Notes under the pieces: generated by a model | Databases searched by the model: none | What the model was told of the DNA's origin: nothing | The model's input: the letters and a program-made list of their open reading frames with translations, nothing else | Translations under genes and position numbers: made by a program | Shown: positions 52,106 through 60,914 of the stretch, piece by piece | Layout: each line of letters starts with the position of its first letter | Numbering within the stretch: position 1 is the first letter of the stretch | Source of the DNA: Tuberibacillus sp. Marseille-P3662 | GTDB taxonomy: Bacteria > Bacillota > Bacilli > Bacillales > Sporolactobacillaceae | NCBI RefSeq assembly: GCF_900178005.1 | Contig: NZ_FXBS01000003.1 | Location: 262,166-326,165, forward strand | Reading direction: 5' to 3' | DNA: 64,000 nt

Positions 52106-52399
52106 ATGAAACCATACGCGAAAAAATTCTATAAAGGTAAAGCGTGGCGACAATGTCGTGACGCTTATTTTGTGTCTCAGCATGGATTATGTGAGCGATG
52201 TGGATCACCAGGAAAGATTGTTCACCACGTCATTTGGTTGAATCCAGATAACATTAGTGATCCAGACATTGCGTTGAATCATAATAATTTAGAACTGGTC
52301 TGTCAATGGTGCCACAACGTCATACATCACGGTTCTAATGGAATTACGAGAAACGATGTAACATTCAACATTAACGGCGAATTGATTAAAAAGGATTGA
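52106..52399 (+). CDS. Phage HNH endonuclease (packaging-associated)
   Basis: 97 aa from ATG 52106. CERCGSPGKIVHHVIWL and NHNNLELVCQWCHNVIHH give the two zinc Cys pairs and the His-Asn-His core. In HK97-type phages an HNH protein at this position works with terminase in cos cleavage. Confidence 0.92.
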   Translation: MKPYAKKFYKGKAWRQCRDAYFVSQHGLCERCGSPGKIVHHVIWLNPDNISDPDIALNHNNLELVCQWCHNVIHHGSNGITRNDVTFNINGELIKKD

Positions 52400-52404
52400 T
52401 ATTC

Positions 52405-52926
52405 GTGGAAATATGGAAAGACATTGAAGGATATGAAGGGTTTTATCAAGTGAGTAATAAAGGGAGAGTTAAGAGGTTGCCGGGAACGGTATGGAACGGA
52501 AGAGGATTTGCTAAGAAGAGCGGAGGTATCCTTAAGCAATCTAAGACAAGAGGGGATTACTTAATGGTCAGTTTGTGCAAGGATAATGAGTCAAGATTAT
52601 TTAGGGTTAACAGGCTCGTGGCTTCGGCGTTTATACCCAATCCTGATCTCCTTCCTCACGTAGGACACAATGATGATAACAAAAAGAATAACGTTGTTGT
52701 TAATTTATATTGGACTGACGCTAAAGAAAACAACACTCACAATGGCAAGCATTTAAGGGTTGGTGAAAAGCTAAGTAAAAGGGTAATCGGTATTAAAGAA
52801 GAAGAAAGAATTGAATTTAATTCAACACTTGAAGCTGGTAAGAATGGTTATAATGCATCAGCAATTAGAAATTGCTTAACAGGGAGAGCAAAAACCCACA
52901 AAGGATATAGATGGGAATATGCATAG
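52405..52926 (+). CDS. Freestanding HNH homing endonuclease (NUMOD4-HNH)
   Basis: 173 aa, GTG start at 52405. N-terminal NUMOD4 (EIWKDIEGYEGFYQVSNKGRVKRL), HNH-type centre (HVGHNDDNKKNNVVVNLYW), C-terminal DNA-binding NUMOD1-like part (ASAIRNCLTGRAKTHKGYRW). It separates the HNH gene from the terminase genes that normally follow directly, so it looks like a selfish insertion. Confidence 0.88.
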   Translation: MEIWKDIEGYEGFYQVSNKGRVKRLPGTVWNGRGFAKKSGGILKQSKTRGDYLMVSLCKDNESRLFRVNRLVASAFIPNPDLLPHVGHNDDNKKNNVVVNLYWTDAKENNTHNGKHLRVGEKLSKRVIGIKEEERIEFNSTLEAGKNGYNASAIRNCLTGRAKTHKGYRWEYA

Positions 52927-53026
52927 CCCCCCCATTTCCAAAAGATGGGCAAGGGTTATGGAGACCGATGGGTGGACTTTTGTGTAATACGCAGGCCATT
53001 TTCACATAAGGGGGGGTTAGGCAAGA
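52927..53026. other. Candidate cos region
   Basis: 100 nt without a gene immediately before the small terminase. Holds a C7 run at its left end, the dyad CCCAT-N9-ATGGG (52931-52949), GAGACCGATGGGTGG and a G7 run at its right end. Position and G/C blocks suit a cohesive-end site of HK97-like phages. Not proven. Confidence 0.45.
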
Positions 53027-53386
53027 ATGGCTAAATTAAGCGCGAAGAAACAAGATGAAATGATTGCTACGGAAATTGAAAAATTAGAGGAAATACTTGA
53101 AGACATTTCTGAGGAAAAACAAAAAGTTGCAAAGAGATTGATTGAACGGGTCGCTTTTATGACGATTACGCTTCAGATCTTAGAAGATGATATCAAACGT
53201 AAAGGACCGACCTATTTATTCAAGCAAGGAAACCAAGAAATGTATATTGAAAACCCTGCACAAAAGTCATATAACACAATGATTAACCGATATACTGCTG
53301 CTTATGATAAATTGTTTAACCTCTTGCCGAAAGAAGAGCCTATTGAGGATGAGGATGAGTTTGACTCGTTCGTGAATAAACGATGA
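53027..53386 (+). CDS. Phage terminase small subunit, P27 family
   Basis: 119 aa, mostly helical, acidic C-terminus (EEPIEDEDEFDSF). Central segment (AKRLIERVAFMTITLQILEDDI) is P27-like. Recognises phage DNA for packaging. Overlaps terL by 4 nt. The RBS region is GGGGGG. Confidence 0.88.
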   Translation: MAKLSAKKQDEMIATEIEKLEEILEDISEEKQKVAKRLIERVAFMTITLQILEDDIKRKGPTYLFKQGNQEMYIENPAQKSYNTMINRYTAAYDKLFNLLPKEEPIEDEDEFDSFVNKR

Positions 53387-55047
53387 ATCCGATTATTGAG
53401 TATTGGAACAAGATTGAATCCGGTGAAGAAATCGTCAGTAATAAGATTAGACGGGTTTTTAAGAAACTGGTTAATGACATGCATGATAAAGAATCCGTTT
53501 ATGAGTATTCAGAAGAACGGGCTAATCACGCGATTGATTTTGTTGAGAAGTTTTGCAAACACTCTAAAGGTAAAATGGGTGGTAAGCCTTTTAAATTAGA
53601 ATTATGGCAAAAGGCCATGACTGCTGCGTTGTTTGGGTTTGTTCATGAAATAGAGGGTACTCGGAAATATCGCGAATTCATACTTATCGTCGCCCGTAAA
53701 AATGGCAAGTCTGCTTGGGGATCTGCTGTTGCCTTATACATGCAAATGGCAGATGGAGAACCAGGTCCTGAAATTGTGAGTGCAGCAACCAAAAAAGATC
53801 AAGCTAAAATTGTGTGGCTGGAATCTAAGCGGATGGTTAAAAAATCGCCGATGTTACGTAAAAGGATCCGTTCATTAGTTGGTGAATTGCTATCTGATTT
53901 CAATGACGGCAGTTATCGACCACTATCAAGTGAATCAAACACACTAGATGGTTTGAACATTCATTGCTCGCTTATTGATGAACTACACGCTATTGAGGAC
54001 AAAAACCTTTATGACGTTATTGTTGATGGTATGAGCGCTAGGGAACAACCTTTGTCGATTATCACTACCACTGCTGGTACTGTTCGTGAAGGTATATTTG
54101 ATGTTAAGTACGATGAAGCCGAACAGATCATAAACGGTTATGACGACCCCAACGGTTATAAAGATGAACATGTTTTGCCAATCATTTATGAGTTAGACAA
54201 TCGGAGCGAATGGACAGATCCAAAGGCTTGGAAAAAAGCCAATCCCGGATTAGGAACCATCAAAAAATTAGACGAGTTAGAACGTAAAGTGAATAAGGCA
54301 AAAGCAAATCCTTTGTTGGTTAAAAACTTACTGACAAAGGATTTTAATATTCGTGAGACCGCAAGTGAAGCGTGGTTAACGTTTGAACAGCTGGATAATA
54401 CAGCGACTTTCGATATTAAACAATTAGAACCGAAATACGGTATTGGCGGCGTTGACCTGTCAGCTACAACAGACTTAACGTCTGCGTGCGCGTTGTTCCA
54501 AATTCCGGATGATGAAACGATTTATTTTAAGCACATGTATTGGTTGCCTGAAGATTTGTTGGACAAAAGAGTAGCTGAAGATAACGTCCCGTATGATACT
54601 TGGAAAGAACAAGGATATTTGCGAACCACACCCGGCAACAAGGTGCATTATAAATTTGTGGTTGATTGGTTCTTAGAATTGCAAAATGAATATGATTTGT
54701 TCCTTCCATGGATTGGATATGACAGTTGGTCTGCTCAATATTTTGTAGAGGATATGCAAAATAACTTTGGTAAGGATGGCATGATTCCAGTCATCCAAGG
54801 TAAAAAGACATTGTCAGGACCAATGAAGTCATTGGGAGCTGATCTAGAGTCTAAACGGATTAATTACGGAAACAACCAAATCACGAAATGGTGTCTCTCT
54901 AATACTTCAGTTGAAGTTGATAAAAATGACAACATTCAGCCAGCAAAAGGAAAGCAACAAAAGAAACGTATTGACGGTACTGCTGCCATGCTTAATGCTT
55001 ATGTGATTTATCAAGACAAGAATCAAGATTACGTTAATTTGATCTAA
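53383..55047 (+). CDS. Phage terminase large subunit
   Basis: 554 aa. Packaging ATPase with Walker A VARKNGKS (103-110), Walker B CSLIDELHAIED, motif III ITTTAG, and a C-terminal RNase H-like nuclease (GIGGVDLSATTDLT, GYDSW). HK97-type cos phage terminase. Confidence 0.96.
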   Translation: MNPIIEYWNKIESGEEIVSNKIRRVFKKLVNDMHDKESVYEYSEERANHAIDFVEKFCKHSKGKMGGKPFKLELWQKAMTAALFGFVHEIEGTRKYREFILIVARKNGKSAWGSAVALYMQMADGEPGPEIVSAATKKDQAKIVWLESKRMVKKSPMLRKRIRSLVGELLSDFNDGSYRPLSSESNTLDGLNIHCSLIDELHAIEDKNLYDVIVDGMSAREQPLSIITTTAGTVREGIFDVKYDEAEQIINGYDDPNGYKDEHVLPIIYELDNRSEWTDPKAWKKANPGLGTIKKLDELERKVNKAKANPLLVKNLLTKDFNIRETASEAWLTFEQLDNTATFDIKQLEPKYGIGGVDLSATTDLTSACALFQIPDDETIYFKHMYWLPEDLLDKRVAEDNVPYDTWKEQGYLRTTPGNKVHYKFVVDWFLELQNEYDLFLPWIGYDSWSAQYFVEDMQNNFGKDGMIPVIQGKKTLSGPMKSLGADLESKRINYGNNQITKWCLSNTSVEVDKNDNIQPAKGKQQKKRIDGTAAMLNAYVIYQDKNQDYVNLI

Positions 55048-55061
55048 AAGGGGGTGGTTAT

Positions 55062-56213
55062 TTGGGATTGTTCGATCGCTTTAAAAACAGGAATGTAAAA
55101 GTGTCCAAGTATCAAATGATTACGGATGAAGGAAACGGATTTTATGCATGGAACGGTAGATTATATCACTCTGATATTGTCCGATCTGCTATTCGGCCCA
55201 AATCACAGGCTGTTGGCAAGGCGGTTGGCAAACATATTCGTAAAGCTCAAGACAGTACACTGGTAAATCCTGAACCTTACATGCGGTTTCTTTTAGAAGA
55301 ACCTAATCCATATATGACAGGGCAACAATTACAAGAAAAACTAGCCATTCATTTAGAGTTGAACAACAATGCATTTGCTTATATTGCTCGTGATGACAAT
55401 AATATGCCGATGGAAATTTATCCAATTAATGCTGTTGGAACTGAGGCTATTTTGAATAATAACGGTCGCTTGTATCTTCGATTTAGCTTACAGAATGGTA
55501 AAGTAGCCACATTTCGTTATACGGATGTTATCCATTTACGTAAAGACTTTAATGAAAACGAACTGTTCGGTGACTCTCCCGGGGAAGCATTATCTTCACT
55601 TATGGAAATAGTTAATACCACAGACCAGGGTATTGTGAAGGCAATTAAAAACTCAAATGTTATCAAATGGCTTTTGAAGTTTAATCAAACATTACGTCCT
55701 GAGGATATGAATAAACAAACAAAACAATTTGTTGATGATTTCCTAAAGGTAGATAAAAACAATGACTCAGTTGGCGCAGCTGCTACTGACGCAAAGTTTG
55801 ATGCACAACAAGTTGATCCAAAAGATTATGTTCCGAATGATAAACAGATGACCAATACGATTGATCGTCTTTTTTCTTTTTTCAATACGAACAGAAAAAT
55901 CATCCAAGGTAGTTACACCGAGGATGAATGGATAAGTTATTACGAATCATCGGTTGAACCAGTGGTTGTACAGATGAGTAACGAGTTTACGAGAAAACTA
56001 TTTTCACGGAGGGAGCGAGGACATGGCAACAAAATTGTTTTTGAAGCTTCTAATTTAACATTTGCTAGCATGAAAACAAAATTGAGTCTCAGAGAAATGG
56101 TTGACCGCGGTGCGCTAACGCCAAACGAATGGCGTGAAACACTCAATCTCGCTCCTATCGAGAACGGCGATCAGTCGATAAGGCGTTTGGACACTCGTCC
56201 TTCCGATGAATGA
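55062..56213 (+). CDS. HK97-family portal protein
   Basis: 383 aa, TTG start with AAAGGGGGTGG. GNAFAYI-like NNNAFAYIARDD, GDSPGEALSSLMEIVN and TRKLFSRRERG are standard portal segments. Dodecameric ring at the capsid vertex. Confidence 0.95.
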   Translation: MGLFDRFKNRNVKVSKYQMITDEGNGFYAWNGRLYHSDIVRSAIRPKSQAVGKAVGKHIRKAQDSTLVNPEPYMRFLLEEPNPYMTGQQLQEKLAIHLELNNNAFAYIARDDNNMPMEIYPINAVGTEAILNNNGRLYLRFSLQNGKVATFRYTDVIHLRKDFNENELFGDSPGEALSSLMEIVNTTDQGIVKAIKNSNVIKWLLKFNQTLRPEDMNKQTKQFVDDFLKVDKNNDSVGAAATDAKFDAQQVDPKDYVPNDKQMTNTIDRLFSFFNTNRKIIQGSYTEDEWISYYESSVEPVVVQMSNEFTRKLFSRRERGHGNKIVFEASNLTFASMKTKLSLREMVDRGALTPNEWRETLNLAPIENGDQSIRRLDTRPSDE

Positions 56214-56232
56214 TTTGAAAGGGGGTGAATGA

Positions 56233-56955
56233 ATGAAAAAGATTAATGTCAAAGGACCGATCGTATCGAACAATGTTCAATGGATATATGATCTTTTCGA
56301 TATTGAAGCAACAAGTCCTCGAAATGTACAAGATGGACTGGACGATGCCAACGGAGATGACATTGAAGTTGAAATTAACTCCGGCGGCGGTTCAGTTTTT
56401 GATGGTTCAGAGATTTATACTGCTTTGCGAAGACACAAAGGGAATGTCACTGTCAATGTAGTTGGATTAGCTGCTAGTGCTGCTTCCGTCATTGCTATGG
56501 CTGGAAATAAATTGGCTATGTCTCCAACATCTCAAATGATGATTCACAACGCTTCAGTTATACACGCTGGCGATCGTAACGATATGCAACATATCACTGA
56601 TGTTTTGTCTAATGTAGACCAAACAATCGCTAATGCCTATAAGGAAAAAAGCGGTTTGGACGATCAAACATTATTATCTATGATGGATAAGGAAACGTGG
56701 CTCACGCCCGATCAAGCATTGGATAAAAATTTGATTGACGAAGTGATGTTCCAAGATAATCAATCTAACTTTGCGGCTAGTTTCAATCAAATGTCCATGT
56801 TACCCGATGAAGTGATCAACAAAGTTAGAAATATGAAAGACACCTTTTATCCGGCTAATCCGAGTGATGATAGTTCACAAGGAAATCAGTCGGATATTTT
56901 AAATGCAAAATTAAATCTATTAAAACTTAGGAAGGATGATGAGAATGTTGACTAA
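56233..56955 (+). CDS. ClpP-like head maturation protease
   Basis: 240 aa. EINSGGGSVFDG, Ser82 in GLAASAASV and His105 in MIHNAS mirror host ClpP. Cleaves the scaffold region of the capsid protein encoded next. Overlaps the capsid gene. Confidence 0.94.
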   Translation: MKKINVKGPIVSNNVQWIYDLFDIEATSPRNVQDGLDDANGDDIEVEINSGGGSVFDGSEIYTALRRHKGNVTVNVVGLAASAASVIAMAGNKLAMSPTSQMMIHNASVIHAGDRNDMQHITDVLSNVDQTIANAYKEKSGLDDQTLLSMMDKETWLTPDQALDKNLIDEVMFQDNQSNFAASFNQMSMLPDEVINKVRNMKDTFYPANPSDDSSQGNQSDILNAKLNLLKLRKDDENVD

Positions 56956-58204
56956 AGAACAATACCTGAATCAGCGAAGCGAACTAATGAAAGCTGCTGA
57001 AAATCTAATTGCTGAGGGTAAAACGGATGAAGCAAATGCGAAAATGCAAGAGATCGAGGATCTTGATAATAAGTGGGAAGATGCTAAGAAAGCAAATGCT
57101 AATTTGAAAGCTTTAAAGGGCAATGAACAAGCAACAAACATTGCGGATCAATCAGTCGATGTTCCGGGTGGACAACGACTTGATAATACCCAAACAAAAC
57201 AACCAACTGATGAGAAAGAAGTGTACAAAAATGCATGGGCTAAAGACATGATGGGGATGTCTTTGTCTGATGATGAGCGTTCTGTTTTTGATAAAACCAA
57301 CACCGAGATTCGCAATGAGACGCAAACCATGCAGGAGCATGCGGTTGTTATTCCAGAAACCGTACGTAATAGCATTTGGGAAGAAGCCGGTGAATTGTAT
57401 CCAATCCTTGGTGACGCTCGTATGACATTTGTTCCTGGTGATTTGACGATCATAAAAGAGACAGACAGTGGATCTGATGCCGATTGGTACGATGAGACAA
57501 CGACAGTTTCTGACGGTGATTTTGACCTTGGCGAACTCAATCTAACAGGTTGCGAACTAGCCAAATCAATCCCGATTAGTTGGAAGTTGCGTAAAATGTC
57601 CATCAACGCATTTATTTCTTATATCACTGGCTTGTTATCTGAAAAAATGGGCGCGGCTCTTGCAAAAGGGATTGTTAGTGGTAAAGGAAAACCTGCATCC
57701 GGTGATACATTTAAGCCACAACCTACTGGCATTATCACAACGCTTGAAGGCGCAAGCGGTACACCGCAAGTTATCACTTATGATCCCGAGGCATCTACGC
57801 CGGATCCATTGACTTATGATAAATTAGCACAAGCTATGGGTCTGATTAAATCTGTATATAAATCCGGCGCTTCTATTTATGCTAAAAACACAGTTATCTG
57901 GAACGAGCTAGCACAATTAAAGGACAATGATGGCCGTCCATTGTTTGTTCCGGATGTAAATAGTGGTGGTGTTGGTCGTATTTTTGGTATCACAGTCAAG
58001 GAAGAGGACAGCGTTCCAGACAATGCAATTCTGTTTGGTAGTGTCCGTCGTGGTTACGCTCTCAATGTGAATGAGAACGCGACAATTTATCGCGAAGATC
58101 ATGTTAAGGCACGTTACACCGATTATATGAGCTACTCGATTGTTGATGGCGACGTACTTACGGACAAAGCGTTTGCTTTGATTCAAAGAACGACAACGGC
58201 ATAA
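56945..58204 (+). CDS. HK97-family major capsid protein
   Basis: 419 aa from ATG 56945 (AGGAAGG upstream; ATGs at 56936 and 56939 are alternatives in or near the frame). An N-terminal coiled-coil delta/scaffold domain (to about 110) is presumably removed by the protease. The E-loop, P and A domains follow (VVIPETVRNSIWEE, AFALIQRT end). Confidence 0.96.
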   Translation: MLTKEQYLNQRSELMKAAENLIAEGKTDEANAKMQEIEDLDNKWEDAKKANANLKALKGNEQATNIADQSVDVPGGQRLDNTQTKQPTDEKEVYKNAWAKDMMGMSLSDDERSVFDKTNTEIRNETQTMQEHAVVIPETVRNSIWEEAGELYPILGDARMTFVPGDLTIIKETDSGSDADWYDETTTVSDGDFDLGELNLTGCELAKSIPISWKLRKMSINAFISYITGLLSEKMGAALAKGIVSGKGKPASGDTFKPQPTGIITTLEGASGTPQVITYDPEASTPDPLTYDKLAQAMGLIKSVYKSGASIYAKNTVIWNELAQLKDNDGRPLFVPDVNSGGVGRIFGITVKEEDSVPDNAILFGSVRRGYALNVNENATIYREDHVKARYTDYMSYSIVDGDVLTDKAFALIQRTTTA

Positions 58205-58216
58205 GAGGTGAAATAA

Positions 58217-58468
58217 ATGCCTGAAGTAACAAGGCGTTTCCGGGATAAAAATACAATGGATATATATAATGTGGGCGACACGTTTAAATCTGATGATTAT
58301 AAGCGCGTCGCCTTTTTAGTTGATAGGGGGTTTCTTGAAGGGTCAAAACAAACTACCCAATACCCTAAACACGTCGGCGGTGGATGGTACGAACTCTCAG
58401 ACGGTGAAAAAGTGCAAGGCAAGGATGAAGCACAAGAAGCTGAAAAGGCGTTGAATAACGATGCTTAA
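58217..58468 (+). CDS. Small phage head-region protein, 83 aa
   Basis: MPEVTRRFRDKNTMDIYNVGDTF... then an acidic tail. Often found between capsid and connector genes; function unknown. Confidence 0.65.
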   Translation: MPEVTRRFRDKNTMDIYNVGDTFKSDDYKRVAFLVDRGFLEGSKQTTQYPKHVGGGWYELSDGEKVQGKDEAQEAEKALNNDA

Positions 58469-58745
58469 TGATATTAAACAGGCATTACGTATTAGTTCAT
58501 CAATGACAGCTTTTGATGATGAAGTACAAGATTTAATTGAAGCGGCCCGGATTGATCTGATTCAGTCTGGGGTTTCTTCTGAAAAAGCCAACGATGATAC
58601 TGATGCGCTGATTAAACGTGCAATAACTGTTTATTGTAAGGCTAATTTCGGCTATGACAACCCCGATGCTGAACGGTTTGAACAATCATATAAGATGCTT
58701 AAACAGCACCTATCCTTGGCGGGTGATTATAATGCGACACAATGA
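58461..58745 (+). CDS. Head-tail connector protein, gp6-like
   Basis: 94 aa, all-helical: DIKQALRISSSMTAFDDEVQDLIEAARID is the typical start of the HK97 gp6/YqbG adaptor family. Forms the ring below the portal. Confidence 0.88.
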   Translation: MLNDIKQALRISSSMTAFDDEVQDLIEAARIDLIQSGVSSEKANDDTDALIKRAITVYCKANFGYDNPDAERFEQSYKMLKQHLSLAGDYNATQ

Positions 58746-59040
58746 TGTGATCTATTTTTTGATTCCTGAAACACGTGAGGATGAATTGGGGCAGAAAATC
58801 CCGACCGGAAATTATAATGAACGGATGGTATATGCCAATCAGTATAGTATCAGTCAATCCGAGTTTTACAACGCGTCTGCGCAAGGATTGAAACCTGAAA
58901 AGGAATTTGAAATTTATTCGTTTGAATATCAAGGTGAAGATCTACTGCGGCATGAAGGAACCACGTATCATATCATTCGTGGATCAACGTCCGGTGAAAA
59001 AATGCGCATCACTTGTGAAAAGGATGTTGGCAATGGATGA
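58732..59040 (+). CDS. Phage head closure protein
   Basis: 102 aa from ATG 58732 (GGCGGGTGA upstream). The beta-rich fold, VYANQYSISQSEFYNASAQGLKPEKEFEI and YEGTTYHIIRG-like end, matches the SPP1 gp16/HK97 gp7 family. Overlaps both neighbours. Confidence 0.88.
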   Translation: MRHNDVIYFLIPETREDELGQKIPTGNYNERMVYANQYSISQSEFYNASAQGLKPEKEFEIYSFEYQGEDLLRHEGTTYHIIRGSTSGEKMRITCEKDVGNG

Positions 59041-59392
59041 TTTTGCAAAAGAGATAGCAAAGGCCTTGTCTGAATATACAAATGAAGTCACCGAGGGTTT
59101 GGATGAAGCTAAAAAAGAGGTCGCTAAAGAGACAGCCAAAACCTTGAAGCGGACAAGCCCTGTGGGTGACTATAAAGGGGGCGGTGATTATGCAAAAGGA
59201 TGGCGTGCGAAAAAGGTTGGTAATGGCTATGTTGTTCATAACAAAACGGATTACCAACTTACTCATTTGCTTGAATATGGTCACGCAAAGCGTGGTGGCG
59301 GGCGCGTCCAAGCCTACCCGCACATAGAAGAAGCGGAAGAACAGGCAATTGAAGAATATGTAGATCGTGCAGAGAAGGTGATTAGGGGATGA
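59033..59392 (+). CDS. HK97 gp10-family tail-joining protein
   Basis: 119 aa. KRTSPVGDYKGGGDYAKGWRAKKVGNGYVVHNKTDYQLTHLLEYGHA-type core is diagnostic (given here in parts: SPVGDYKGG, VVHNKTDYQLTHLLEYGH). Tail completion. Confidence 0.9.
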   Translation: MDDFAKEIAKALSEYTNEVTEGLDEAKKEVAKETAKTLKRTSPVGDYKGGGDYAKGWRAKKVGNGYVVHNKTDYQLTHLLEYGHAKRGGGRVQAYPHIEEAEEQAIEEYVDRAEKVIRG

Positions 59393-59703
59393 CGCTAGGC
59401 GAATTAAAAACATTACTTGATGCCACGGAATATCCGGTGTCTTATTCGCATTTCGATGATGAAGTCACGCCTCCTTACATCACATATCTAGTAACCGGTT
59501 CTTCAAACATGATAGCCGATAATCATGTCTATCAAAAAATCGACAATGTTCGAGTTGAGTTATATACGAATTATAAGGATTTGCAAGCTGAAAAAGCGAT
59601 TGAGGATTTACTTGTTCAAAATGATATTCCCTATGAATCAACTGAAACTTTTATTGATAGCGAAAGGCTATTCCAAAAAGTTTATGAAATTGGAGTGATA
59701 TAA
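59389..59703 (+). CDS. Phage tail completion protein
   Basis: 104 aa. PPYITYLVTGSSNMIADNHVY and VRVELYTNYKD resemble the gp17/DUF3168-like tail terminator group by composition and position. Overlaps gp10 gene by 4 nt. Confidence 0.75.
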   Translation: MTLGELKTLLDATEYPVSYSHFDDEVTPPYITYLVTGSSNMIADNHVYQKIDNVRVELYTNYKDLQAEKAIEDLLVQNDIPYESTETFIDSERLFQKVYEIGVI

Positions 59704-60285
59704 ATGGCCGAAAACAAAGTGGTATTTGGATTAAAAAACGCTCACTATGCCGTTATTTCCGAAGATGAATCAACGGGTGAATTGACATATGGAACCCCCA
59801 AACCTTTGAAGGGGAGCACAGAACTTTCATTAGAAACACGCGGTGATCCTGCTGAATTTTATGCTGACGACATGTTATACTATTCGGCTTCAAACAACCA
59901 AGGTTATGACGGAACATTAACTATCGCTAAAGTTACCGATGAGTTCAGACAAGATGTACTAGGCGAGGAATTAGACAGTAACGACAGTGTCCTGATCGAG
60001 AAGCAAGACGCAAAGCCGAAAAATTTCGCGCTCATGTTTGAATTTGATGGGGATCAAAAAGCAACACGGCATTTGCTGTATAATTGCTCTGCTTCCCGTC
60101 CTAATGTGGGTTCTAGCACAAAAACAGATAGCGTTGAGCCGTCTACAACTGAATTGTCCTTCATCGCGTCAGCAAGAGAAGAAGACCGTGCTGTGAAAGT
60201 ATCAACAACAGCCGACACAACCGATAGCATATACAGCTCTTGGTTTGAGTCTGTGTATGAACCAGGAACAACCACAACATCTTAA
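59704..60285 (+). CDS. Major tail protein, phi13 family
   Basis: 193 aa. VVFGLKNAHYAVISED, KGSTELSLE and the DDMLYYSASNNQGYDGTL block are typical of phi13-type tail tube proteins. Ends in a Thr-rich tail. High expected expression. Confidence 0.93.
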   Translation: MAENKVVFGLKNAHYAVISEDESTGELTYGTPKPLKGSTELSLETRGDPAEFYADDMLYYSASNNQGYDGTLTIAKVTDEFRQDVLGEELDSNDSVLIEKQDAKPKNFALMFEFDGDQKATRHLLYNCSASRPNVGSSTKTDSVEPSTTELSFIASAREEDRAVKVSTTADTTDSIYSSWFESVYEPGTTTTS

Positions 60286-60298
60286 GGGGGCTGATTAG

Positions 60299-60649
60299 AT
60301 GGAAAAAACAATTACGATTGATGATAAACAGGTTAAGTTTGAATCAAAAGGGTCTACTCCCCTTCGATATAAAAAGCAATTTAATAGTGATTTTTTTACG
60401 GATTTAATGAAAATGCAAGAGTTAGCCAAGATCCAAAAAAAGAAAACCCAACCTACTTATGAAGAGATAAAAAGTTTAGATATGGAAGTCTTTTATAATA
60501 TCTGTTGGGTGTTAGCAAAGACGGCTGATCCAAATATACCAGAACCGTTGGAATGGCTAGATAAGTTTGATGTGTTCCCTCTGGTCAATATTCTCACTGA
60601 ATTGCAAGAACTCATAACGGCGTCTTTGCAAGACAGTAAAAAAAAATAG
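60299..60649 (+). CDS. Tail assembly chaperone gpG
   Basis: 116 aa; ITIDDKQVKFESKGSTPLRYKKQF then helical. Ends on the A9 run SKKK-stop that doubles as the frameshift site. Lies between tail tube and tape measure as usual. Confidence 0.9.
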   Translation: MEKTITIDDKQVKFESKGSTPLRYKKQFNSDFFTDLMKMQELAKIQKKKTQPTYEEIKSLDMEVFYNICWVLAKTADPNIPEPLEWLDKFDVFPLVNILTELQELITASLQDSKKK

Positions 60650-60864
60650 GTAGCGACAGTGGAGAGTCAGATAGTGAGCCAATCACTACTGACTCTTTTT
60701 TATATTCATGTAAACAAACCAATCTTGATCACGATGATTTAGAAACGATGACAATCGGCATGTGTATAGATTATTTCCACGAATACGTCGAGCAAAACAA
60801 GCCTGAAAAAGAAAAGAAAGCAAAATCAAGACGAGCTACACAAGCTGATTTTGATGCTTTTTGA
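60299..60864 (+). CDS. Tail assembly chaperone gpGT by -1 frameshift
   Basis: At the A-run 60638-60646 a -1 slip enters a frame open to the TGA at 60862-60864, giving about 188 aa. The extension reads ...DLETMTIGMCIDYFHEYV...RRATQADFDAF, the classic T-domain ending, so the frame is real even though it has no start codon of its own. G and GT together chaperone the tape measure protein. Confidence 0.88.
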
Positions 60865-60871
60865 TACAAAA

Positions 60872-60911
60872 CCTCACCTCTTGCTATGGTATAATATTAA
60901 TAGAGGTGAGG
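60872..60911 (+). promoter_or_regulatory. Hairpin with internal promoter before the GIY-YIG gene
   Basis: CCTCACCTCT (60872-60881) pairs perfectly with AGAGGTGAGG (60902-60911), which contains the RBS. The 20-nt loop holds an extended -10, TGGTATAAT (60887-60895). Transcripts from it would begin near 60902 and lack the left arm, leaving the RBS free; read-through transcripts would hide it. Confidence 0.75.
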
Positions 60912-60914
60912 GTG

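Noticed and set aside
56233-56955. Second cellular ClpP
   Set aside because: It shares the ClpP fold, but position between portal and capsid plus the C-terminal extension mark it as the phage head protease.
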